The notes under the pieces are model-generated. The model saw only the letters and a list, made by a program, of their open reading frames with translations. It made no database searches and was not told where the DNA came from. Below, piece by piece: positions 21,028 through 33,600 of a stretch of DNA of 64,000 nucleotides. The stretch covers positions 8,680,001 to 8,744,000 of the forward strand of contig JAGVVL010000001.1 in NCBI GenBank assembly GCA_018287875.1, in the 5' to 3' direction. Within the stretch, counting starts at the first letter, position 1. Every line of letters begins with the position of its first letter. This DNA is from Nigrospora sphaerica. Its lineage: Eukaryota; Ascomycota; Sordariomycetes; Amphisphaeriales; Apiosporaceae. The position numbers and the translations under genes are program-made.

Positions 21028-24000
21028 GCGATGACTCCTACTGTGGTAATGAAGCCCCAACTGCCCAGTCGTGGATCATCACTGGCTGCAGACGGAACAG
21101 AGGACATGGGAGGATGGTTGCCAACCATATTTTTCCATCGAAGGCCGGCTATAAGCAGGGGAAGGAAGGAGGGTTTGCCAGCAGCTTCTCACGCGTGCCC
21201 GCTGCCACCGCTTCAAGGGTAGGTTCCATGCTTGTTTCCAAGCTGGATTCGTTCTATTGAAGGCTACAATTACCTGGGTAAGCCGCCGCTCACCTGCCTC
21301 CGCCTTTCGGTGCAGCTACGACCGGCAGTCGTCGTGTCGCGCGGTCGCTGCAGCTGGGCCCGACATGGTTTTAGGCTGTCTGGGGGTGCGGGCAGCCAGT
21401 CCCAATGCACTGGACCGAATTGAATTTGATGGGGTTTGCTTTAGCCCTTCTGGCGGTGTGTGTGTGTGTGCTCATCATTCTATACGTGGGCATGATGGAA
21501 GAAGCTTTTGACCGCTGGGGAAAGGCAAAATCGTAGGGCAGGGACACATGGACGGCGCGCACTCCAAAGCATGCGCCGCGGCGCATGCCATGTTTCTGCC
21601 CTGCTTAGAAATATTCCATCCGACTTCCAGTGCTGGCGTGGTGCCAGGATGACGGAAGAACCTCGAGCTCGACAATAGCATGGGAGCAGTACACTGCAGT
21701 AAGTAGGGTAGGGAGGGGCTGCACGCTGCGGGGTAGCAATGTTGAACGAAGGCACCTTGGCCGACGTAGCTGTACTCGTCTACTTTACCTACCTAGGTCT
21801 GAACCTACCCCAACAGGGCTCTTTCGATGGCGGGTGTCACTCGGTACACGGGCGCATCGCGAGGGGGTGGCCACCCGGCCAGGACTCACAGGGACCGTTG
21901 CCGACGCTGTATCCGTACCCGTTGCCCTGTCGCGAATCTCCCTGGCGGGAAGAAGCTTCCGTGCTCGGCAGCACTGCAGGCGGGCAGCATGGGCTCCGAC
22001 GTTGACTTGCATGCGTCAGCCTGGCGACAGGCACTGCTAAATCGGTATCGGCGTAAATGTAAGTAGGTACACTGTACGTCCGGGGAAAGGCATCGCTGGT
22101 ATCTCATGCGCGTTATTGTGAAACGGCAGGTGCAAACCAGCAAAACGATAGAGAAGGGCGATCGTCAAAGGCTGTGCGGCCTTCGACCCTGCCTGCTGCT
22201 CGGCGTTGTTCTTCCAGCGGGTGCCTTTCTAGGTACGTTTGAATATTAGGCATCAATGATGGTACCTGTGCCGACGCAGAATCCCATCTTGCATACCACC
22301 CTATTTGAGTTTTGGCAACCGCGTTTTCCCGAGGCGGTTCCCACCCCGCGGCGTCTCACTTCAACCACCCGCCAGCACATGAACCCGGCCCTACGACATG
22401 TCCCGAAGGCCGCCGGCGAAGGGCTGAACCGAATATATCCGCATGCTGTCGGGCCCAGGCCGAACCCACCGAGCTTGGCTCTAGGGCAGCTAGTAATGCG
22501 GCCGTGGCGGTGAAACCGGTCGACCGATCACAGAGGGGTCGTCCGCAACAAGCGTGGCGAACTCGGCGAATGAGCATCGTCATTCCTTGGCCACAATGTC
22601 TATTCCCGGCCGTTGGGCACCGAGTACGCGATGCGATGCGATGCTGATGAGCATGCCATCATGCTCAGCAGCTGCCCATCCCAAGCCGCAAACAGACATA
22701 AACTCGCCGGTAAAAAGTACGACGTAGGGGAGGCGTGTTGGGCATGCACACGAAACGTACACGCCGCGTCCGAGCGTGCAGCTAGTCGGCGTGTGCATAA
22801 AACATGGCAATGAGATTTGCCTTTCCTGCGGTCGGCAAGGCGGCGGTGAGTTGGCCACGGCAGGTCGCTGAAGTATGGCGCATAATAACAGAGCTGCACA
22901 TATACGTCAAGCAGCGGCCCCCTCACGTCTCGGGCGCCGAGCTGAAGCCGTGGACCGGAACTACGGATTAGCTGGGTGGATAAGACCGGCTGACGGCGAC
23001 CGGGAGCATTGGGTACTTATGTCGCGCTAGGCATGGTCGGGGGCCGTACTAAGCGCCACGATGCATATCAGACAGAGCAAGAAAGTACCGCCCAGGAAAC
23101 CCCATCGTCACGGACGTGCCTGTCATCGTCTTGCTCTTTGTCCTCCACCCCAGCCGAGCTGGACGTGCGGCTGTCAGCGAACCCCCGCAAAATGTGCTAC
23201 GGCTTTCCTGTTGTTTCTGCCGACCTACGGAGTCCATGATCATGCTGTCAAAGAGAATCAGGGACCGCGGGCCCCTCACCGAGAGCACCGCGGAAGCTTC
23301 TTAGTGTACGCATTGGCGATCTAGTGGCGGGCGGAGGAGAGCCACGTGGTGGATGGAGCGGTCGGAACCCTGTTCTGCTCTCTAACGTCCTGCATGTTAC
23401 CCGGCCGTCTGTCTGCGGGCACACGCCTGGAGAAGCTCGACAACAGCAACAGGGAGGGCGCGCTCGCCCTCAAAAGCTCCTGGTTTCAGCAATGTCAACA
23501 GCAGGTGGCCGCAGTCTCGAAAAGGCGCACGTGTCGGGCCCTCATGTAGTATTCTTGGCCGTCCCGGTGCCGGCGGTGGAAGCCACTGGGCTGGGGAAGC
23601 CAGGCTACCAATCAGAGAGGGCAAGCAGGATCCAGCACCCTGTATTTGTCCCATGTCGGCGCCCCAAGGCCTTCAGCCTCGAGCGTCCGGGCCAAGGAGC
23701 AGCTCGCTTAGCTGCAAGAGAACCGTGACGCCGGACGCGACGCCGACGCACAGTCGAGGGCGTCTGCGTCCGCCCGCGTGAAGCTGAGCCGCGGTCCCAG
23801 GATACTCCCGGTCTCTGGCACAGCGGGATCCGAAGCCCTGCTTGTGCCCGTCTGCCCATGGACCCCAAGGCTCGCAGGGGCTGCGCCGGCGATTTCGCAT
23901 AGACTGCGAGCCTACGAGGCTAGGGGCCGTGGAATCCTTTTGGGGTTTGGCCAGCCGTGGCCCAGAGCAAGCATGAACCTGCAGGCTTCTAGCCCCCAGG

Positions 24001-25899
24001 CTATATGCGTGCCGTGGAAACGCGCTAGAACGGCGCCGAATGGCGCGGCCGCAGCGCCTGGCCCTAGCCGTACAACGATCCCACCGTAGACAGAATAACG
24101 AGCTGGCTGGCCCTTCACGGACGAGAGCGGCGATGAGCAGCGCGCGGTTCCCTTCCCAGGCGAGATAGTACCCCTGCCTGTCGTCCCAAGGCGGCATCCT
24201 CGCGCAAATCATCATATTCTTCGACGTCAGGACGCGAGCTGGGCGGGCACCACTTTCCGGTGGCCCCGCCTAGTCTGGCAATTGATGGAGGCAGCGGAAA
24301 AAAACAATCCTAACGCGATGTGATCAAGGTGCTGCAGCACGCGGGCTCTGCGGCCATGTGGACCGCCAATCTCTCTATTCGGCCCTGCCGAACGCCGTGC
24401 ACGCCAGAACCGACCCGATCTGGCGGTCAACGCGGGCTGGCCAGCCAGCGGCCAAGGTCTACACACACAGCAGACGACTACACCAAGCCAAAGCAGCAAC
24501 AGTCGCCGCCGGCCGCTCGAGAGCGGTCCACGGTGGCGGTGACAGGCCAACCGAGGGCGGCGAGGGCTGACGATGAGCACCACAGAGCGCCGCCGTCCGA
24601 TCGTCCGCCGGGCACGGCCAGACGTCTCGGAAACGTGCGGCTCCGACGGACTGAGCGCGGCAGCGGCTGGCAATAGAGTTTCATGCAATCTCAACGATCT
24701 TCAGGGACCGGCCAATCAGTAGCGCCCGTGGCCGTTCCAGCCCGTTTTCTCGTACTCGCCTACAGCCGCTCGCCCACTGCCAATGTATGTTATGGAGTCA
24801 CGAGACAACCAGACTTCCGCCCACGACGGCTTGCGCTCACTTGCGCCCGCCGGCTCTCGACTCGGTGCTTATTTGTTGATGTTGTGCGTCGGGCTCCCCT
24901 CGTCCCCGCGCCTGCTGTTGTTGCGGCACGTCATCGTCTCGTCCCGGTCATCGAGGTGGTGGGTTTGAAACGTCCCAGCTCGAGGGTGAGCAAAGACGGC
25001 CCCCGACAACCGAGGCACGTAGGCCCACGGTTCGATGACAATGGGCGAGAGAACCACCGCCCCGCGGGCGCTCTTCGTTGTCGAGGCCAGATGGCGAAAA
25101 CCAGACTTGCCCCCCTCTCCCCGGGGAAAAAAAAAAAGAGAGAGAGAGAAGGCCAATATCCTCAGCAAACGCGACAGTGCACCACCGCCACTGGGACGGG
25201 ATCACCAGTGCATCTGAGTTTGCGTCCCGCCAGCCCTCCCGAACATGTACTTACGACTACGCCCTCCTCCCGGCCTTCGTTCGTGCGTGCGTGGCCGCCA
25301 CGGTCCCCACTGGCCTTACGAGTCGGCCTAGCAATGGGGGTAGGCCAGCACAGTCTCTGCTTCCTGGGGGGCACCCTCGGATTGACGGCAAGCCAAGGCA
25401 TGCCAAGACAAGACGCGGTCGCTTAGCCATGGCCTCTATCGTCTCTCGGACACAGCCTTTCCCATTGATCGCTACGGCCAACCGAATGCGCCATGCCAGG
25501 GTCCGCTCCGCTCCCACGCGGACAGGCTGCCTGGCATGACGGAGCCGCGGCCAGGGCGGTGGCATGAGGTGGCACAGCGGTGTGGGGTGGTTTCTCTCTC
25601 CCACACCCAGCCTACGCAGGTGTTTAGGCAAACCATCGCGCACCGGCAGGGTGTGGGGAGGGACGAGCCAAATGTGATATATCTGAACCAAAAGCGGTCA
25701 GCTTCCTTTCTTTCCAGAGGGGCAGCGACAACCGAGATTCGCTCGCCTACCGCCTTTCATTGGCCGCGGCCCCAAAGAACCCCGGGATTCGACCGAGGCG
25801 GACGCGGGGTTCTACTCGCTACGCCCTGGGAAGGTTGCGCCCGCGGGTGAAGCCATCACGAGGTGAGCGTCTCGGACATGATGCGGCCCTGTTAGCAGC

Positions 25900-25915
25900 T
25901 TTTTTTTTTTTTTTT
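25900..25915. repeat. T16 homopolymer
   Basis: Sixteen consecutive T on the plus strand, a potential nucleosome-excluding tract, with no adjacent gene model. Confidence 0.9.
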
Positions 25916-27476
25916 GCTTTTCCGTCAACACTTGTGCCGGGGCTGGATCACTTACCCTCGGAGATAAGCTTCTAGCGCGCTGGTTGGGACGATCCCCCAG
26001 CCCACGGGGCGTGCGTGACCATCGCCAGAAAGAGGCAGCCGTGTCGGCGGGCGACTGAGGAGCAAATTCAGTTTGAGCCGCTGATGATGGACCGGGGGAG
26101 GGGTGGGCGTATTACCAACCGTGCCGTTGCAGTAATACGGAAACGACATGCTGCTGTTCCTCCTCCTCCTCCTACTCCCCCCCACCCACCCCCCTTCTTC
26201 TCACGCCACGTATCTCCAGACGTAGAGGCAGCCAGCTTATACAGTCACAAGCGAAGCCATAGAGACGTGCCGAGATCACCCCCCACCGTACGGAATGCTC
26301 TATGCACCGCTTTCTGGGACTTGTCGTTTCCGGAACGGGTTCAGTAATCGCCCCTATCAAGCAGGTGAGATCCAAGACAGGAGCCGCATCCTTACCTGAC
26401 GGCCACGAATCGGTGACCGGCATATTCGACCAGCCGATGCCGTAGATCTCGCCACGAGACAAAGAAGGAACGAGCATATGCACGAAAGGGCAGCTTCTGG
26501 CAGCTCCCAGCCGCGCATGATACATACGACATGCACACAATACGACCTGCCAGTTATGTTATCCATCCAGTGCCTGGCGGTGCGCCGGCCGGCCCTAAGG
26601 TCAGATCGCCCTCTTCTGACGTCCCGAACTCCTGGGTCACCGGGAGAGCGCTTCTTCATTCGCCGCCCTGTCTGCTCGGCCCCCCTGGCAAGTATATATG
26701 TATGTACATACATGGAACGGCCCCCAGCCACGCCACCATGCCCGTCTCTGGCTGCAGACTGCCAGTAGGTGTACACACGAATACCTCCTTTGGCCGGGGA
26801 GAGAGCGCGTTGGTCCCGTACCAGGCGATCCTGTGACATTACGTAGACAATTGAAAGCCTCACTCTCGCTTCCGTCATGTTCGTGGTGTCCTTATGTCCC
26901 TGGTGCCTGCCGGCCAGTCGTGTGACTTTGACCTTAGCCTTGGAGGGGCCCCGACGAAAGGTAGCGGAACCGGGATACCGAGAACAAAGGGATGCGCTCG
27001 CGCTCGCGTGTATGGGCGTGTGGGCGTGTCGCCTGGGCGGCAGGGTTCACGGGGCCCCGTAAACGACGAAGGGAATATCCAACCTTGCCCACCACGAGAT
27101 TTTGTCTCTTTTGACGTGAACCCTGAAACGGAGCGTTTCCGTACCAGGTCGCGGGGGGGGGATTACGAAGTACCTAAATTCCGACTAGGTACGCAGCCCC
27201 GGGTGACTCGTCATTTATGACGGTTTCGGCGGGCGCGCCACGCCAAATGCCGATCAGATGTCGGCTCCCCTCTGGGAAAGAAATTCGCCATCCACAAACA
27301 CGCCCTTCTTCTTTCTTTCCAAACGGCGACGCCCAAGGCGGATCAAAGCCCATGGAAATTGCCCGCAGGGCGCCCTGGCGCACACGACGGCCAATGGTCG
27401 CGCCTCGTGTCCTTGGCACCCCTCATCCACCGGGGCAAAGAGGACCCTGCGTGCTCTGGTTCTCCCGCACCGTCCA

Positions 27477-27497
27477 GGGGGGGGGGGGGGGGGGGGG
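27477..27497. repeat. G21 homopolymer
   Basis: Twenty-one consecutive G on the plus strand, the longest homopolymer in the window. It is about 480 nt past the stop of the Rrn10-like gene and is a potential G-quadruplex. Confidence 0.9.
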
Positions 27498-27930
27498 AGA
27501 TCGGATAATCGGACACCTCCCTCTGGGGCAGGCACCCGGCCGATCTGAAGGAAGGCGGAAGCTTCGGGAAGGAAAGCCTCGTTCGTGGCCCTCATACGAT
27601 ATACAACGCACACGTATATGTACAGGTACAGGCGTGGGTGTGGGCGTGCGCGCGAAACGGACAGTGCATATGCGGCCCAGCCATGTCATGATAACGTTGC
27701 AAGCTCTTTTGCTGAGGTCGCCGCCAGAGAGGGGCGACGGCGAACCAATCGCTGAACATCGTGTAACCCCTCTCGTGCAGCGTGCTGGCGAGGGTCAGGA
27801 TCACGGCCACCGGCCTGCCGGCTTCCTGCAGCCAGATTCTGCGTGTTGCCTAAGAATACTATCTGTTTGCTCGCTTGTCCTGCAACGTTTGCGGCTAGCG
27901 GCAGGGCGATTACGACAGAGGCAAAAGTGG

Positions 27931-27974
27931 CAAGAGATAGAGAGAGGGAAAGAGGGAGGGAGAGGGAGCGAGAA
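27931..27974. repeat. Purine-rich GA tract
   Basis: Almost uninterrupted A/G on the plus strand, so C/T on the sense strand of the Rrn10-like gene. It lies immediately after that gene's stop codon, within its probable 3' UTR. Confidence 0.8.
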
Positions 27975-27980
27975 CTCTCC

Positions 27981-28690
27981 CTAGGGCCATCCGCCGTCCA
28001 GGAAGCCAACACTCGTAATGCTGGCGCTGCCCTCGGAGGGGCCCGCCTCGTCCACCTCGACGCCCTCGGTGAAGACAAGGTCGCCCCTCTTGCCGAGGGC
28101 CTCGCGGGCCGCCTCCTCGAGCAGGATGCCAAAGGCCAGGAGCGCCGTTTCGTCCATGCTGCGTTCATCGGGGCTCGCGGGCTGCCGCCGCGCCGCCGCC
28201 AGCGCCGCGTAGAAGCGGCTGGCGTACGCGTGCACTGCTTCGAGCATGTCGCCGTCGGGCAGCACGCCCCGGCCGGCGTCGGGTAGCGCCTCGTGGGCCC
28301 GATAGATGTCCTTCTCCACAAAACGCTCCGGCGCCCGCGCCCGGCGAAAGAGCACCTCGTCAGGCGCCAGCGTCGGATCGCGCAGCGTCGCACGCGGCCG
28401 GTGACGCGCGTACGGCGTCGCCTCGTCCGCCGCATCCTCGAGGGGCAGCGTCGTGGTCACGCGCCCTGGACGTCGGTCCGGGTCAGCGGTTTGTTTTCTT
28501 TTGCGACCAGGGGGCGTGGCCGTTGGGGTCCAGAAGCGGGCTTACCTGCCACGGCGTCGTAGACGTTTGCGTCCCGCCGCGCGCGCTTGCGCTTCTGGCC
28601 GCGGCCGGAGGATTCGTCGGTTTCGGACGAAGCAGAAGAAGCAAAGGACGGCGGCACGGAGCGGCCGTTGCGAAGGTTCGTCGTGGCCAT
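27981..28690 (-). CDS. RRN10: Rrn10-like RNA polymerase I upstream activation factor subunit (2 exons, 209 aa)
   Basis: Exons are 28690-28546 and 28465-27981 with an 80-nt phase-1 intron (GTAAGC, CTGAC, CCAG). The start ATG 28690 is the first in frame. Residues 32-39 (QKRKRARR) are a nuclear localisation-type cluster. Residues 117-134 (LPDGDMLEAVHAYASRFY) and 152-166 (MDETALLAFGILLEE) align well with the two most conserved stretches of yeast Rrn10, whose matching words are IPDIDLRVVHYYA and FDETSLITLGLLIE. Yeast Rrn10 belongs to the UAF complex that activates rDNA transcription. The protein is longer than the yeast one (145 aa) at its N-terminus. The assignment rests on remembered alignment, so paralogy cannot be excluded. 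It is divergent from the RAD28-like gene, 428 nt apart. Confidence 0.65.
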
Positions 28691-29118
28691 GGTGTGCTGT
28701 GTGGTCTCGCCCACGTGATGTTTTTTTTTTTCCTCGTGGCCGTAGTAAGCAGGCACCTCAAGTAACACGTTTCCGTCTCCGCGCCCAAGTAACACTGATG
28801 AAGCCGCGGGGATGGCTACTTGATAGAAAGAGTTGAGCGAGGGGCATCGCGAGTCGCCTTTGGCGCACAGGTTGTATACGGCGCGTCTGGGAGACTTGGG
28901 GTGAGCAAGAATTTCCAGGTTCTATTTTGCGACGCCGCCTAAATTATGACGCAGCGTGTTGGGGGGTCAAGCGCGCATGCACGTCTTAAACTTACTGCAC
29001 GGCTACAACCTCAACAACCAAACTTTACATCAACGTCTCCGTTTCGACGACGGTTCCGGTGCAGTCCACCTGGTTACTAATTCCCACCATTCCGTATTTT
29101 CCGACCAACCCTGAATGC
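28691..29118. promoter_or_regulatory. Shared divergent promoter region
   Basis: A 428-nt interval separates the start of the minus-strand Rrn10-like gene from the expected start of the plus-strand RAD28-like gene, so both promoters must lie here. A T10-type run is present at about 28721-28732. No specific factor site can be assigned. Confidence 0.5.
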
Positions 29119-30685
29119 GTGAATCCTCTTCTGTTTGACAGGTCCACAGGGGCCCTGGGGCCGAATGAGCTCGCCCGGCTGCAGACCACCCGCTTCCTGG
29201 CGTCCTTCGGTCCCGCGCCGCACCTCCGCTTCGACGGGGGCGAGCGAGGAGGACTGGTCATTCAGCAGGACGACGAGCACGGGGCGTCGACGGCGGCGGA
29301 TCCCCGGACGACCCTCTGGGCGCACCAGGCCGGCGTCAATGCTCTGGCCGTCGAGTGATTTGACGGGCGGCTGTGTGTCGCAGCGTTCTGTCCCGCGCCC
29401 GGCAGTTGCTGACTGACCGTGATTAGGCTGGTCTCTGGCGGCTTCGACGCCTCGTTGAAGATCTGGGACCTTGAGTCGTGCGGCAACCCTGCCTCTCTGC
29501 ACACGTACGCGCCCGTGGCCCGCGTGCTTCGTGGCGACCGGGCCATGGGCCCGCACCAGTTTGGCATCACCCACCTGTCCTTCTGTCCCTTCGACGCCGC
29601 CGCTTTCCTGTCGACGTCTTACGACCAGGCACTGAAGATATGGTCGACAGAGACGGCTTGCGTCTCGGGCTCCTTCGCCTTGGGCTCCCAAGGCCTACAC
29701 GTAGGCCATCTCTCCCGTCGCGCGCCCACGTTCTCGTCGCCTGCGCACCCAACACCCTACCGTCAGGCTGGTAGATCTTCGCTCCGGCGCCAACGCCCAG
29801 CCGCTGAGTAAGTCGCTCTACAAGGCGGGAAGGTGCCCGACACCCCGCCGCTGACAGCTCGAAGCGGGTCACGCAGGAGCCGTTCTAGCCACCTCGTGGT
29901 CCCCACGTTACGACCATGTCCTTGCGTCGGGCAGCGCAGACGGGACCGTTCGTATATGGGACGTGCGCAAGCCCCGGGGGGGCATCGGTCTTCTCGACCA
30001 GGAAGACAGCCTGGGGTTCGTTTACAATGGGATGCTCGGATCCGACGGCGTTGTTCGCCACTGCCTATCGGCCGGCCAAAGCGCACGCTGGTCCGGTAAA
30101 CGGCCTGACCTGGACCGACGACGGAAACTACCTCATCTCGGCGGCACATGATCGCCACATTCGCGTCTGGGATGCGGTCACAGGGGCCAACACGCTGGCG
30201 AGCTTCGGGCCTAGCCTCAAGGACAGCCAGTTGAGTAGCTTGACCATGTTTTCCTCACCGGCGGGCCTGACCCACGCCACCCAGGAGCTTCTCTTCTGGC
30301 CTAACGAAACGGAGATTCTCGTCCTAGGCCTGCATCATGGACGCATCGTCACCAGGCTACGAGGGACTGGCCCGCCACGGCCGGCATGCGCTTAGCTAGT
30401 GGTGCCGAGAGGACTGTCAGGAGCCGGATCACCAGCATGGCTTGGCGCAGCGCAGATGGTGGGGGTGAGTTGAGTGGCGTGACCATGGATGGAAGCAACA
30501 TGGGCGGCGCCATCTACAGCGCGCACCTCGACGGACAAATTCGGGTGTGGACGCCGCAGCTGGAGGGCCTGGACGACGAGGACGAGCACGGGACCGACGC
30601 CGCGGCTCGGAAGAAAGCACAAAAGAGAAATGCCCTTGGCAACGTCTATCAGATTTTGATGGGGAAGGGGATTTTCTTTACCTGA
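29119..30685 (+). pseudogene. RAD28: Decayed Rad28/CSA (Ckn1-type) WD-repeat repair protein
   Basis: Human CSA and fungal Rad28/Ckn1 are WD40 substrate receptors of a CUL4-type ligase in transcription-coupled repair. WD-repeat blocks match CSA in order: LVSGGFDASLKIWDLE, FGITHLSFCPFDAAAFLS, ISPVA, HVLVACA, GHAGAVLATSWSPRYD, SADGTVRIWDVRK, GPVNGLTWTDDG, RHIRVWDAVTGANTL, YSAHLDGQIRVWTPQ. Two introns fit (29373-29426; 29808-29864). The frame is repeatedly broken. GTG at 29119 stands where an initiator is expected and no in-frame ATG precedes it. There is a TGA at 29356-29358, +1 near 29692-29695, a TAG at 29702-29704, +1 near 29725-29727, -1 near 29747, a shift between 30010 and 30075, and another near 30370-30385. 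The order and spacing of blocks are preserved, so decay appears recent. Pervasive sequencing error is the alternative, but most neighbouring genes are clean. Confidence 0.85.
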
Positions 30686-33600
30686 TTGGTGGACTTTTCC
30701 AGCACAACGCCTATCGGCAGTTGTTGGAGACCGGCTATCCACCTGCTGCCTGCCTGCCTGCCTGCCTTGCCTGCCTGCCCTGCCGGCCCTGCCGGGCCGG
30801 CCTCCTCCTGCCTTGTCCAGGCTCCCGACGCTCTGGAACCGATGCGCGCAAATAGGGGCTTCTGTGATGAGTTACGGCCCGAAGCTGATGGGGAGGGGTA
30901 CACTTCGGCAAGTCGTGCTTCGTCCGTTCAGTGATCACAGGTTGCTGCGGCTCCGCAGATACTCTCGCTGATCATGACACGGCTGTACGAGGTCCGAAGC
31001 CCACCGCCGCAGTAATCAAAGCCCTTGATTCGTTCCGAGACCCGAGAAATCCCATCCCGAGACAAAGCCACGGCGCCGGGTGAGACACGGCCACGAAAGC
31101 CTTTCAGCGGAGACGGCTCCGGGGATAATGGGTTGGCAAGATCTGCCCGTACCCGCCCAGGGCGCCGCCAACGCATGCACGATGCCGCCCCTGTTTTCTT
31201 CTGCGATTCCTCCACAGGGCGGACCTCCTCGGCCGGTGGGCTCCTAGGCGCGCCGTGCCAGCCAAAGGCCAGGAAGCCGTCTGGCAGTCTCTGTTACTTC
31301 ATCGCCTTGACCGATCGTTCCAAGCCGGCCTCAGCAAGTGCCCCACGCCCTTGTGCCGCGCTTCTGTCCCGGGGCGCTGCTTCTTGAACCAATACTATAT
31401 GCAGCAACATGGAACCTTGCCATGCGTGGCTTCATCCCCTGACTTGATAGGCGGGTGTGAGTTGCTGCATGTGGTCCGCTCTCCATGCATCTCAAAAGTA
31501 CCGACCAGCGTCAAGCGACGAGCTAGATACGAGCGTGAAAAGCAAAGGCTGCACAAGCTTCCACGGATGCCCATGAGACCCACCTGACCCTGCTTCGTGA
31601 CTACGACGCTCAGCGAGTAGAATCCGTTGAACTCGGTCTCGGAGATATTTCCGGGCCCGGCGCGGCGTGCAGTTCTTCGCCCAGGGCGGGGTTTTCCCTC
31701 GCGCCTAACGAGTTCCTTCAGGCTGGGGTAGTTTGGACATTGCGACGTCGGGATCCTCCCGGGGTGGGTATTCAAGATTCTCGGGGTCGCCACTTGATGC
31801 CTGACCTCTGATGCTTAAGGCCCATCATAATTATCGGCTCGCACTGGGCCGACGCTTCAAAGACCTGAGACGGCACCCAATGTGTACGTAAGCGGACGGT
31901 TCCTGAGGGGTGGTCGTACTGCCGCACCGAATAAGGGGGAAGCGAGTTTTCGCCGTCGAGACGCCCCGCAAGTTCGTCTCAGCCTGGCCACGGTCATGGC
32001 TGCTCGCCGTCCTGCTTTGTCGCGGGTTACTCGGGGATCGATGGCTTGGCAATTGGCGTCTTTCGGCAGTGCTTTTGCGTCAACAGCATGCTTCTCTGCA
32101 TCATTTAGATCTCCGTCGCGTGCTCTATGGGCACACCCTCCCGGACGCCACAGGCGCGACCGTTTCTTTTTTGCTTTAGCCGGCTCGCGGAGTCCTGCCC
32201 TCGACGAGGCCCATTGTCCCGCGTGCACGCGTGCGGGTGCGTGTATTGTGTTCGGATCCTTTTGCGACGGTGGCTACTCTCGGGGACTTTTGGCGAGCTG
32301 GCTGGGTTTCCGCGCCACTGCTGTGTGTGGATCGGGCCGCCCGGACCAGCAGTTGGGTTACCAGGAACCACGCCGGCCTGGACGGGGTTCTTTACTGGCA
32401 GATTGATATGCCGAAAAAGACGGGGGTAGGGACGAGGATTCTGCCAGGTACGCGATGTCACGTTGGAAGTGGATCGGTCGTCGTCGCGTCCGGGGGGCGC
32501 TGGAATAGGCTTTCCAGAAAACCGGTGGGAAGCCATGCCTCGTTGGATCACGCGACTCTATTAAAAGCGCGACTTAACCGTATCCGAATCGGTTGCTACA
32601 GGTGAAGCGCAGTCGTATGGCCCAGTCGCTCATTTCTCCGGACATGGGTACGTTGCTGTCGGAGCTGGCTTGCGCGTCCGGGTTGGCTGATTGGAGTTCG
32701 GAGCCGTCTCCTCTTTGCTTCTTCGTCTCGTTTTCCCTCCCCTCCACTTTTGGCCCACAACTTCGGCGGACGTCAGTCTTCGGTGGATGGAGGACGAAGG
32801 GGGAGAGTCATGAAGTTAAAATGACAAGCAGCTTGTGTCCCGGCCGTCAGATAAGCCTCCCACGGGACCAGTAGCCAAGGCCTACAAACCCCTCCCGGCC
32901 AGAACGCAGGTGAAACCGTACGCTATCGTGATAGCAAAGCCACCTGGGCGAGGCACTGCTCATCATTGGTCCGTCGGCTCCCGTTTCACAGCCACTGGTT
33001 CGCTAGTGTGGAAGTGGGCGATGTCCTCGGCTTCTTGCTCTTCTCCGTGGGCCGGACCCCCGCCGTGCTTCTCTCCGGCGACGCCTCTGCTCGCCCGATT
33101 ACTCGAATGCCGAAGCGAGCAGGAGGAGTGAAACATCTGTCGGCCTGCAAGGGAAAAATGAAGGTGTCGTTTAGGTTATCTCCCCCGTCCATGGTCACGT
33201 TCACCGGGGGGGTTGGGGGCTGCTGTCTATGCGTCTATCTCTGCGGTCCCTCCTGATCTCAGGACTCGCAGGTTTGGAGATAGCGATTGGGATGTCTGCT
33301 TGTCTGCCCATGTGCTTGCCCCGACCCATGGCCGCAGGTTTTCTGGGTCAACAGGTCGGGGCCCGGCCGGGTCTTTCGCCCAACGTTCCAGGCATTTCCC
33401 TGAACCCTATTCTTTTCACCTCGCATGGGTGAGCGACCTCGGCACGGCTGGGCCGGTCTCTTGGAGCGCGTGGCCTTTCTTTCCTCCCTCAGCTGAGAGG
33501 CTCTCTACCGAGTCGTCCGGCCTGCCTACATCGTACTTGGCTGCGTATAGACGCACGCCCCCGTAACCTAACACCTTACGCCCCGAAAGGGGGTTTCCTG

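Larger units (their letters stand above)
18053..27980. other. Ten-kb gene-poor region upstream of the transcription factor
   Basis: No frame here shows a recognisable domain or joins into a convincing spliced model. The longest are 255 codons at 27217-27984 (+), 247 at 24683-25426 (+) and 180 at 23673-24215 (-), all of low-complexity Arg/Pro/Ala/Gly composition typical of GC-rich noncoding DNA. The region contains GT, CA, poly-T, poly-G and purine tracts and repeated AGGTA/TACCT words. Its position 5' of a regulatory gene suggests an extended promoter or long leader; that is inference. Confidence 0.55.

Noticed and set aside
24683..25426. 247-codon plus-strand frame in the long gap
   Set aside because: Arg/Pro/Ser-biased with no recognisable motif, no good start context and no spliced extension.
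27217..27984. 255-codon plus-strand frame overlapping the 3' end of the Rrn10-like gene
   Set aside because: It runs through the G21 tract and the purine tract, encodes low-complexity Gly/Arg, and is antisense to the flank of a better-supported gene.
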